DNA of 64,000 nt from UMGS1279 sp045540715 (GTDB lineage: Bacteria > Bacillota > Clostridia > Oscillospirales > Acutalibacteraceae): the NCBI GenBank assembly GCA_045540715.1, contig JAZQHT010000001.1:99707-163706 (forward strand), given 5' to 3'. Under the pieces are notes generated by a model. That model had not been told where the DNA came from, did not search any database, and saw only the letters and a program-made list of their open reading frames with translations. How positions within the stretch are numbered: position 1 is the first letter of the stretch; every line of letters begins with the position of its first letter. This document shows, piece after piece, positions 38,423 to 46,073 of the stretch. The position numbers and the translations under genes were made by a program.

Positions 38423-40375
38423 ATGGATAAATTTGTTGGCAAAAGATTAGACGGCAGATATGAAATTAGAGATATTATTGGCATTGGTGGTATGGCGGTT
38501 GTTTATAAAGCCTACGATAATATTGAAGATAGAATTGTTGCTATTAAAATTTTAAAAGAAGAATTTTCTAATAATGATGAATTTTTACGTCGCTTTAAAA
38601 ATGAAAGTAAGGCAATTGCTGTTCTTTCACACCCAAACATTGTTAAGGTTTACGACGTAAGCTTTGGTGAAATCTTTCAATATATCGTTATGGAATACAT
38701 TGATGGTATTACATTAAAAACTTATATTGAAAATCAGGGTAGTCTTCCTTGGAAAGACGCTCTTAATTTTACAAATCAAATACTACGTGCACTTCAACAC
38801 GCTCATGACAAGGGCATTGTTCATCGTGATATAAAACCACAAAATATTATGGTTTTATCTGATGGAACCATTAAGGTAACTGATTTTGGTATTGCTCGTT
38901 TTGCTAGAAACGAACATAAAACTATAACTGATAAAGCTATTGGCTCTGTTCATTATATTAGTCCTGAACAAGCAAAAGGCGAACAAACCGATGAAAGAAC
39001 CGATATGTATAGTGTTGGTGTTATGCTTTATGAAATGCTAACGGGTAAGCTTCCTTTTGAAGCCGACAGTGCGGTTTCTGTCGCAATTATGCAACTTCAA
39101 ACAGAAGCCGAACTACCGTCAAAAATTAACCCCACAATTCCATTAGGTGTTGAACAAATTACAATGCGCGCTATGCGTAAAGACGCATCACTACGTTATA
39201 GTTCTGCAGCAGAAATGCTAAGAGATTTAGAAAGAATTAAAAAAGATCCGGACCTTACTTTCGAAACTCCTGTTTTTATTGACGATTCTCCAACGAAGTT
39301 TGTTGGTGAGACTGACGATAATGATAAAAATATTAAGAATTCTAAAGACGAAAAATCCTCAATGGTGCCAGTTTTAACGGGTGTTGCTATTTCTTTTGGC
39401 GTTATTATACTAATAGTTTTGGGGATTGTTATTGCAAATTTATTTAAAAAACCCAATGCTTCGTTTGAGTGTCCAAACTTTGTTGGTATGCAGTATGAAG
39501 ATATCGATAGATACGATGATAGATATACAATTAAATTTATCGAAGAGTATAGTGAAACCGTTCCTGTTGGTGAAGTTATTAGACAAACACCGGTGGCTGG
39601 AACAAAGATTAAAAATAACCCTGAAATTGAAGTTGTTGTATCTAAAGGAGATATGAAGGTAAATCTTCCAAATTGTATTAACCTTGATTTAAATGCAGCT
39701 AAAGCAGAGCTAATTTCTGCGGGATTTAAAAATATTAAAACTGTAGAAAGAGCGGATGATTCAACTCCTGCAAATACTGTTATTGATATGCAACCTGCAG
39801 CACACACAAGCACAAGTTTGAGTGCAGAAATTACACTTTTCATTAGTTCGGGTGCCGTTTTAGAAAACGTAGATTTACCAGACGTTGTGAATTTATCACT
39901 AGAAGATGCAACTCAGATTATCAATAGAAATGGATTAGTTGTTGGTAAAATTGAATATGTTGATAGTGATCCTAGTAAAAAAGACATTGTTTTAGAACAA
40001 ACACCCGCACCCAGTGCAAGTGTAACCCAAGCTGGTAAAGGTACGGCTGTTGATTTAAAAGTTGGCCTTGGTTATAAGGCAAATAGGATATCTTTAAAAG
40101 TTGATTTACCTATAGACTATGTTTCACAATACGCTTCAGTTTCTTTCTGGGTTGACAATGGTTTTACTAAAAAGGAAGAATCGGTTGAATTAGATTTATG
40201 GACCGGTGCTTCATATACCTATAATATTGTTACTCAAGATGACGAAATTGAGGTTTTAGTAAAAATAAAAGCAAAAGATTCAAGTAAATATGATAACTTT
40301 GTAAAATTTAAAATTGATTGTAAGTCAAAAACAATTTTAGAAACAATTCCTTATTCTTACCCCAAAAAGTCCTAG
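38423..40375 (+). CDS. prkC: PrkC-type membrane Ser/Thr kinase with PASTA domains
   Basis: 650 aa. The N-terminal Hanks-type kinase domain (about 12-270) has GIGGMAVVYKA, the Lys in VAIKILK, HRDIKPQNIM and DFGIARFA. One transmembrane helix (about 313-338) follows, then three extracellular PASTA repeats (about 345-550) that bind muropeptides or lipid II, and a roughly 100-aa C-terminal domain. It is paired with the phosphatase prpC and followed by rsgA, as in Bacillus. Confidence 0.95.
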   Translation: MDKFVGKRLDGRYEIRDIIGIGGMAVVYKAYDNIEDRIVAIKILKEEFSNNDEFLRRFKNESKAIAVLSHPNIVKVYDVSFGEIFQYIVMEYIDGITLKTYIENQGSLPWKDALNFTNQILRALQHAHDKGIVHRDIKPQNIMVLSDGTIKVTDFGIARFARNEHKTITDKAIGSVHYISPEQAKGEQTDERTDMYSVGVMLYEMLTGKLPFEADSAVSVAIMQLQTEAELPSKINPTIPLGVEQITMRAMRKDASLRYSSAAEMLRDLERIKKDPDLTFETPVFIDDSPTKFVGETDDNDKNIKNSKDEKSSMVPVLTGVAISFGVIILIVLGIVIANLFKKPNASFECPNFVGMQYEDIDRYDDRYTIKFIEEYSETVPVGEVIRQTPVAGTKIKNNPEIEVVVSKGDMKVNLPNCINLDLNAAKAELISAGFKNIKTVERADDSTPANTVIDMQPAAHTSTSLSAEITLFISSGAVLENVDLPDVVNLSLEDATQIINRNGLVVGKIEYVDSDPSKKDIVLEQTPAPSASVTQAGKGTAVDLKVGLGYKANRISLKVDLPIDYVSQYASVSFWVDNGFTKKEESVELDLWTGASYTYNIVTQDDEIEVLVKIKAKDSSKYDNFVKFKIDCKSKTILETIPYSYPKKS

Positions 40376-40384
40376 GAGAACTTG

Positions 40385-41254
40385 ATGAATTATATAAAAG
40401 GTAAAATTATAAAGGCAATTTCAGGGTTTTATTACGTTGAAGAAAACAACAACGTTTTTACTTGCAAAGCTAAAGGCAGTTTTAAAAAGATGGGGATTAC
40501 TCCGCTTGTCGGTGATAACGTTTTAGTGGATATTGACGATATGGTTATTTGTGAGGTTTTAGAAAGAAAGAATTTTCTTGTTAGACCTCCAATTGCCAAT
40601 ATTGATAAATTATTTATAATATCTTGCTACTGCACCCCAAAACCTAGTTTTATTAATATAGATAGGCTTATAACTGTGGCAGAACAGCAAAATATTGAAC
40701 CTATCTTAATATTTAATAAATCTGATTTAGGCGATATGCAAGGATACGTTGACGTATATAAAAACGCTGGATTTAAGTGTATTGTAACTTCTACTAAAAA
40801 TGATAATAGTTGCGATGAAATATTGCCGTTATTATCAAACTCTGTATCTGCTTTTACAGGCAATTCAGGCGTTGGTAAAACTAGTATTTTAAATACAATA
40901 TTCAAAAACAAAACTGAACTGAAAACCGGTGAAGTTAGTGAAAAATTAGGTCGCGGCAAGCATACTACAAGACATACCGAATTATATAAAGTTAATGGAG
41001 GATTTGTTGCAGATACGCCTGGTTTTTCGTCATTAGATATGGAGCGACTTATAAAGTGCGATAAAAATGATTTATGTAATTACTTTAGAGATTTTGAAGA
41101 TTATATAAATCAATGCAAATTTACAAGTTGTTCTCACTGTAACGATAAAGGTTGCGCTGTTGTAAAAGCAGTAAGTGAAGGTAAGATCGAAGTTAGCCGT
41201 CACGAAAGTTACAAAACTATTTATAACGAGATAAAACAAATTAAAGAATATTAA
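40385..41254 (+). CDS. rsgA: RsgA, ribosome small-subunit-dependent GTPase
   Basis: 289 aa. ATG 40385 is preferred over the TTG directly before it because of spacing to AGGAGAA. An N-terminal OB fold is followed by the circularly permuted GTPase (G4 NKSD, G1 GNSGVGKTSILN, G3 DTPGF) and a C-terminal zinc knuckle (CKFTSCSHCNDKGCAV). It aids 30S maturation. The order prkC-rsgA-...-spoVM matches Bacillus. Confidence 0.95.
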   Translation: MNYIKGKIIKAISGFYYVEENNNVFTCKAKGSFKKMGITPLVGDNVLVDIDDMVICEVLERKNFLVRPPIANIDKLFIISCYCTPKPSFINIDRLITVAEQQNIEPILIFNKSDLGDMQGYVDVYKNAGFKCIVTSTKNDNSCDEILPLLSNSVSAFTGNSGVGKTSILNTIFKNKTELKTGEVSEKLGRGKHTTRHTELYKVNGGFVADTPGFSSLDMERLIKCDKNDLCNYFRDFEDYINQCKFTSCSHCNDKGCAVVKAVSEGKIEVSRHESYKTIYNEIKQIKEY

Positions 41255-41255
41255 T

Positions 41256-41282
41256 AAAAGCACCGAATTTTTCGGTGCTTTT
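41256..41282 (+). terminator. Intrinsic terminator after rsgA
   Basis: AAAAGCACCGAA/TTCGGTGCTTTT hairpin (12-bp arms) directly after the rsgA stop. Confidence 0.85.
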
Positions 41283-41330
41283 AACATTTTTAAAACTTTT
41301 TAATATACTATAAAGAAGGGCGGTGCTAAT

Positions 41331-41477
41331 ATGCGCAGAAAAAAGGGATTTGCGCCATTATGTGTTTGTTTTTTAGGTGTGGGTTTAATAATGGCATTTT
41401 ATATGCCTATTAAGTTTTTATGCGTAATTTTAGCAGTTGCGCTTATATATTTAGGGTTTACATATTATAAATGCTAA
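41331..41477 (+). CDS. 48-aa membrane protein, likely sporulation-associated, unknown function
   Basis: ATG 41331 to TAA 41477, 48 codons, beginning MRRKKGFAPLCVCFLGVG. The ribosome site AGAAGGGCGGTG lies upstream. A basic N-terminus precedes two hydrophobic stretches (about 8-23 and 28-44) separated by MPIK, so it should be a small membrane hairpin. Three cysteines are present. It lies 13 nt before spoVM and after the rsgA terminator, so it is probably co-transcribed with spoVM. I know similar short clostridial proteins but no function. Confidence 0.7.
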   Translation: MRRKKGFAPLCVCFLGVGLIMAFYMPIKFLCVILAVALIYLGFTYYKC

Positions 41478-41490
41478 CGGAGGAGTATTT

Positions 41491-41571
41491 ATGAAGGTTG
41501 TAGTTGTAAAAAGTCCAAAAATCTTTAAGGGTATTTTAAAATTATTATTTAAAATAAAAGAAGATAAGTAA
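41491..41571 (+). CDS. spoVM: SpoVM, stage V sporulation protein M (26 aa)
   Basis: 26 codons, ATG 41491 to TAA 41569-41571, after a strong GGAGG site. The start MKVVVVKSPKIFKGILKLL matches the SpoVM pattern: hydrophobic start, Lys-x-Pro-Lys, Gly-Ile-hydrophobic, ending in charged residues. The Bacillus protein is also 26 aa, with Pro at the matching position. SpoVM is an amphipathic helix that marks the convex forespore membrane and recruits SpoIVA. The position shortly after prkC-rsgA also matches Bacillus. It is too short for normal ORF cut-offs. Confidence 0.85.
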   Translation: MKVVVVKSPKIFKGILKLLFKIKEDK

Positions 41572-41578
41572 AAAAAAC

Positions 41579-41598
41579 AGCCTACTTTTTAGTAGGCT
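41579..41598. terminator. Bidirectional terminator between spoVM and the MBL gene
   Basis: AGCCTACT-TTTT-AGTAGGCT hairpin with a T run after it and an A run before it; it serves both convergent units. Confidence 0.85.
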
Positions 41599-41603
41599 AT
41601 TTT

Positions 41604-42440
41604 TTATACCTCAATTGTAAAACCATCGTAGGCGGTAATAAGATTATATTTTTCTGCTTCAACTACTAGTTCATCATGAATTAATTTACCATTATGCGAG
41701 AAGTGATTAATTACATGCTTTGTATTTTCATCACAAACACCAAGTTCTGTTAGTTTATCACGAAGTTCTTGTATTGAATCAATACCTAAATGTCCAGCAC
41801 AGCTTGGCAAAATTACAAAAGTACAGTCATAACTAATGGTATCAGCGTGAACTTTGTTATTTTTGAAATATTCATAAAAATCATCAAAAGGGCGACCTGT
41901 ATCATGTAGATATAATAAAGTTTTGCCACCCTTTTTAATTAAGAATACGTAAGAATTTTGTCCTGCTGCATGATTTGCTCTAATAGGTGTAACTTTATAT
42001 TCGCCAATTTCAATTTCTTTATATGGCTCTAGTAAATGAAGTTCAACGCCTAAATCCTTGTAACTGTTAGGAGCGTTAGTAATGTAGTAATCATACGACT
42101 CTAAAACCTTTTCATTACCGTATAGATGCATTGTTTCAACTTTCATATCATGTGCATAATATTCAACGTTTCTAAATAAAAGTTCTGTTGGTAAAAAGTG
42201 GTCTATATGAGAGTGGGTTACAATACAATATTTAACTGCTGATAAATCAAGTTTATTATCTAAAGCGTGTTTATACGTATCGGGGCATAAATCAATTAAA
42301 AGCTCATCGTCAATAATGGCTTGCGAACGAGTTCTAATGTTTTTACCACCGGCTTTTTTGGCCTTCAAACAATATTCGCAATTGCAAAATACTGCGGGCC
42401 AGCCTTCTGCTGCAGCTGTTCCTAAATATTGTAATTTCAT
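41604..42440 (-). CDS. PhnP-like metallo-beta-lactamase-fold hydrolase
   Basis: 278 aa. It starts with KLQYLGTAAAEGWPAVFCN, then the CNCEYC zinc site typical of PhnP-type proteins, and the metal-binding THSHIDHF (about residues 76-83), with later His in RANHAAG and HDTGRP. PhnP cleaves a cyclic ribosyl 1,2-phosphate; the substrate of this one is not known, and no phn genes are nearby. Its AGGAG ribosome site lies in the 3' end of the 2H phosphoesterase gene (one-base gap), so the two are coupled. Confidence 0.82.
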   Translation of the reverse strand: MKLQYLGTAAAEGWPAVFCNCEYCLKAKKAGGKNIRTRSQAIIDDELLIDLCPDTYKHALDNKLDLSAVKYCIVTHSHIDHFLPTELLFRNVEYYAHDMKVETMHLYGNEKVLESYDYYITNAPNSYKDLGVELHLLEPYKEIEIGEYKVTPIRANHAAGQNSYVFLIKKGGKTLLYLHDTGRPFDDFYEYFKNNKVHADTISYDCTFVILPSCAGHLGIDSIQELRDKLTELGVCDENTKHVINHFSHNGKLIHDELVVEAEKYNLITAYDGFTIEV

Positions 42441-42441
42441 A

Positions 42442-42981
42442 TTAACAACTCCTTAATTTAACTGATTTGAATATTTTATAATTTTCAGATTTGTTATCAT
42501 TTGAAAAACCAACAAACAATTCGTTTATAGTGATTTTGCCGGGTATTTCTAATTTTTTAATTTTATCAATAATCTCATTATCGATTTTGTTAGCATTTAG
42601 AAATAGGGTAGTGTGATATTTAAATTGAAAATCAAACGGGTGTAGTTTAATTTTGTGATTTGTTGAAACTAGATCACACAAATCATTATGTATTTTAATT
42701 AAATTCGAATTTTCTTCGTGTCTTAGCCATAAAATGTCGTTTTCTATTTCAATTTTAGAAGGTTCAACATCAAAGTTAGATAGTGTATTATAATATTCAC
42801 AAACGTTACTAACTATATTCTCAAAATTTATGTCTTTAGTTTCAAAACTTATAATTAGTGAAATATGGGCCGGATGATATTCTAGTTGTGTTGTTAAGTT
42901 GTTTTGTTTTGCAATTCCAAAAATATTTTTCTTGAAATCCATTAACTGCTCATCTATGTTTGCTCCTAGCCAAACGTACAT
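42442..42981 (-). CDS. 2H phosphoesterase (LigT/cyclic phosphodiesterase-like)
   Basis: 179 aa. Two His-x-Ser/Thr motifs, HISLII (about residues 40-45) and HTTLF (about 129-133), are spaced as in the 2H family, whose members hydrolyse 2',3'-cyclic phosphates or ligate RNA ends. Overall similarity looks low, so the substrate is open. It sits between the rlmD-type gene and the PhnP-like gene in one operon. Confidence 0.75.
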   Translation of the reverse strand: MYVWLGANIDEQLMDFKKNIFGIAKQNNLTTQLEYHPAHISLIISFETKDINFENIVSNVCEYYNTLSNFDVEPSKIEIENDILWLRHEENSNLIKIHNDLCDLVSTNHKIKLHPFDFQFKYHTTLFLNANKIDNEIIDKIKKLEIPGKITINELFVGFSNDNKSENYKIFKSVKLRSC

Positions 42982-42992
42982 AATATCAACCC

Positions 42993-44330
42993 CTAATTGT
43001 TTTTAATTATTAGCGCAACTGTTTCTACGTGCTTTGTTGCGGGGAACATATTTACAGGTGTATATTCTATAAGCTTATAGCCATATTTAGATAAAATTTC
43101 AACATCGCGAGCCAACGTTGCGGGGTCGCAAGAAACATATACAATTCTTTCTGGTGAATAGTAGTTTGCTATTCTTTCTAACAGATCTTTTTCTGCGCCT
43201 TTTCTTGGTGGATCTAATACAATAATATCCGGTTTTTCATTTATATTTAAAGAAATTTTCAAAGCGTCGCCGCAAATAAATTCGCAATTATGAATATTAT
43301 TCAATTTTGCGTTGATTTTTGCGTCTTTTATTGCATCCGGTATAATTTCAACACCAACGACTTTTTGAGCAAATTTGGCTAAATTTAGCCCTATTGTGCC
43401 TGTCCCACAGTACAAATCAAAAACAGTTTTGTCTTTAGCATTTGCATATTCAATTACTTTACTGTAAAGCTTTTCGGTCATTTTTCTGTTAACTTGATAA
43501 AATGATAGGGGAGATATCATAAAATCTAAATCTAAAATTTTATCTTTAATAGTATCTTCACCGTGAAGCTTAATAACTTTATCACCAAATATTACGTTGG
43601 TGTTTTTTGTATTTACATTTAAATATAAACTTTTAAAAGAATCTTTTAACTCTGTTGACAAACTAGTTATTAATTCGTCTGAATTATGTAAGTTATCACC
43701 ATTTACAACAAGAGTAATCATTAACTCATTATATACTTCGCCATATCTTAAAACCACGTGTCTTAGTAGACCGGAATTTGTTTCTTCGTTATAGGCTGAA
43801 ATTTTATTTTTTAAACAAAAATCTTGTATTATATTTAAAACTTTTTCAAATAATGGGGGAGTGGCAACACAAGATTTATTAGGTATTATTCTATGTGTTT
43901 TTCCGGCATAAAAACCGAACTCTAAATTTTGGTTAACCGGATAGGAAGCTTTATTTCTATAATAATCGCGTTCTCCATATATAATAGGATTTGGCTTTAA
44001 GTCTATTTTACCAATGCGTTTAATACAGTCGTAAACCGAGGATTTTTTTATTTTTAGTTCTTCTTTATAGTTTAAATTTCTATAAACGCAGCCGCCACAA
44101 CTAACACTAACGGCGCAATTACTTTTAATGCGAAATTTAGATTCTTCAATAATTTCTACTACTTTTGCAACTAAATATTTTTTTGAAACTTTAATTATAT
44201 GTGCTCTTACGTAATCGCCCACAATGGCGCCAACAACAAAAACCACCATATCATCATGGTGGCCAATGCCATTACCGTCACTTGAAGTGGCAGTAATTTT
44301 TATTAATATTTCTTGATTTTTCTTATACAC
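42993..44330 (-). CDS. rlmD: RlmD/RumA-type 23S rRNA (uracil-5)-methyltransferase
   Basis: 445 aa from GTG 44330, which shares a G with the stop of the upstream gene (TAGTG). An N-terminal TRAM domain is followed by the iron-sulfur cysteines CAVSVSCGGC, a SAM-binding region (FDLYCGTGTIGLNLA) and the catalytic segment YVSCDPATLARD with its nucleophilic Cys. It forms m5U in 23S rRNA; some Gram-positive members (RlmCD) modify two positions. Confidence 0.9.
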   Translation of the reverse strand: MYKKNQEILIKITATSSDGNGIGHHDDMVVFVVGAIVGDYVRAHIIKVSKKYLVAKVVEIIEESKFRIKSNCAVSVSCGGCVYRNLNYKEELKIKKSSVYDCIKRIGKIDLKPNPIIYGERDYYRNKASYPVNQNLEFGFYAGKTHRIIPNKSCVATPPLFEKVLNIIQDFCLKNKISAYNEETNSGLLRHVVLRYGEVYNELMITLVVNGDNLHNSDELITSLSTELKDSFKSLYLNVNTKNTNVIFGDKVIKLHGEDTIKDKILDLDFMISPLSFYQVNRKMTEKLYSKVIEYANAKDKTVFDLYCGTGTIGLNLAKFAQKVVGVEIIPDAIKDAKINAKLNNIHNCEFICGDALKISLNINEKPDIIVLDPPRKGAEKDLLERIANYYSPERIVYVSCDPATLARDVEILSKYGYKLIEYTPVNMFPATKHVETVALIIKNN

Positions 44331-44746
44331 TAAACCAATCCTTTTGTTGTTGCGGGAACGTCTGGAATATCAATTTCTTTACGACAATCATAAGTATCAT
44401 ATAATACGTTTAGAGTTTGCTCGCCAATTTTTATATTTTTATCATCAATCCAAATAACTGTAACACTAGATTGATTTACTTCCCAATAAATATTTCTTTT
44501 TATAGTTGTTCCGCTTGCGGTAGATACAAGTTCGCCGCGAATACCGGTACCAAGACTAGGAATTTCAACTTTATAAATATTTACAGTTCTTGTTTCGTCT
44601 TTTGAAGATACAGATTGAATTAACTCGCCTTCAGGTAATTCTTCAATGTCTGCATCAAAGTTATTTATAATGGTAAAAACTAAATTAGTTATGGTTACAA
44701 CTAATGTTAAAACGACTATTATCGAATTTAAAACCTTATTTTTCAA
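44330..44746 (-). CDS. Small membrane-anchored protein, DUF5412-like
   Basis: 138 aa from TTG 44746, chosen because AGAAGGTG lies just upstream; a TTG six codons earlier has no ribosome site. One N-terminal transmembrane helix (about 6-28) precedes an extracellular domain with LIQSVSSKDETRTVNIYKVE, RGELV and NIYWEVNQSSVTVIWID. The pattern 'GELIxS...RTVNIY...RGELV...IYWE' resembles DUF5412 proteins, which have no known role. First gene of the operon with rlmD. Confidence 0.65.
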   Translation of the reverse strand: MKNKVLNSIIVVLTLVVTITNLVFTIINNFDADIEELPEGELIQSVSSKDETRTVNIYKVEIPSLGTGIRGELVSTASGTTIKRNIYWEVNQSSVTVIWIDDKNIKIGEQTLNVLYDTYDCRKEIDIPDVPATTKGLV

Positions 44747-44890
44747 AAAGGCACCTTCTAACAATAAATTTGTATATATTTATTTTACTACAAATTAATA
44801 ATTCTTTCAAGTATTAATACCATAATATTATTGTTGAAAAATATCTAAAAAAGTAATATAATTATTTTAATAATATCTTTGAGGTGTTTT

Positions 44891-46063
44891 ATGAATATTT
44901 TGGTTGTTTCACAACACTTTTTCCCTGATAATTTTAGAATTAATGAAATTGCAACGGAACTTGTTAAAAGAGGTAATAACGTTACTGTATTAACCTCCAC
45001 ACCTGATTATGCGACCGGCTTTATTCCCGAAGAATACAAAACCAAATTCATCGATGAATATAATGGTGTGAAAATAATTCGTGTTAAAACCGCCGAAAGA
45101 AAAACAGGAATTGTTAATAGAGCAAAAAATTATTTTTCTTTTATGCGTTCTTCTACTAAAGCTATCAAAAAACTAGAAAATAATTTTGACGTTGTTTTTT
45201 CTTATCAAACTTCTCCTGTATTAATGGCTCATGCAGCAATAAAAGCAAAAAAGGTATTTAAGTTGCCTTTATTTTTATATTGCTTAGATTTGTGGCCTGA
45301 ATCTCTTAAGGTTTGGAACGTTGGAGAAAAAAATCCTTTGTTTAAACTGATGCATTTATATTCTAAATGGGCATATAAAAAGGCTGATGTATTAGCAGTT
45401 ACTTCTGAACCATTTAAAAATTATTTATCAGATTTTAACGGAATAAACAAAGAAAAAATTAATTTTTTACCGCAACATTGTGAACCGCTAATTTTAGAGG
45501 ACAAGCCCTTTAATGAAAAATTGGTGTTTGCTTTTGGAGGAAACATTGGAGCTGCTCAAGATATACCCACGATCATTAATGCTGTTAATGAAATTAAAGA
45601 TTTATCTTTTAGTGTAGAGATTTACGGAGATGGCAGTGAACTAGAGAATTGTAAAAAAATGGTTAGTGATCTAGATTTAAACGAAAAAATTAAATTTTTT
45701 GGCAGAGTACCAAAAGAAGTGCTTTATGACTGCTATAATAAAGTTGATGCTTTCTTGTTAACGTTAAAGCAAAACGGCGAGGTTGGCAACACTATACCCG
45801 CAAAACTTCAAGAATATATGTCTGCAGGTAAACCTGTTTTTGCTAGCGTTGGAAAAGGTGCAGAAAACATTATAAATAATTCTAAATGCGGTGTTGTTTG
45901 CGAACCGTCAGATTATATATCACTTGCAAATAATATGAAAGATTTTATTTTAAATACTGAGAAATATCAAGACTATGGTGAAAATGGTAAAAATTATTTT
46001 TATGACAATTTTACTATTGATATTTTTATCGAAAACTTGCTTAATTTATTAAATATAAAATAG
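44891..46063 (+). CDS. GT4-family glycosyltransferase (WbuB-like)
   Basis: 390 aa from ATG 44891 (GAGGTG upstream). N-terminal NILVVSQHFFPDNFRINEI, a GT-B fold, and in the C-terminal domain FGGNIGAAQDIPTII, FFGRVPKEVL and YMSAGKPVFASVGKG, where the nucleotide sugar binds. It probably adds a sugar to a lipid-linked surface glycan. No other glycan gene is nearby; it is 10 nt before addB. It may serve the surface polysaccharide handled by the module at 1.1-5.0 kb. Confidence 0.85.
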   Translation: MNILVVSQHFFPDNFRINEIATELVKRGNNVTVLTSTPDYATGFIPEEYKTKFIDEYNGVKIIRVKTAERKTGIVNRAKNYFSFMRSSTKAIKKLENNFDVVFSYQTSPVLMAHAAIKAKKVFKLPLFLYCLDLWPESLKVWNVGEKNPLFKLMHLYSKWAYKKADVLAVTSEPFKNYLSDFNGINKEKINFLPQHCEPLILEDKPFNEKLVFAFGGNIGAAQDIPTIINAVNEIKDLSFSVEIYGDGSELENCKKMVSDLDLNEKIKFFGRVPKEVLYDCYNKVDAFLLTLKQNGEVGNTIPAKLQEYMSAGKPVFASVGKGAENIINNSKCGVVCEPSDYISLANNMKDFILNTEKYQDYGENGKNYFYDNFTIDIFIENLLNLLNIK

Positions 46064-46073
46064 GAGAACAACA

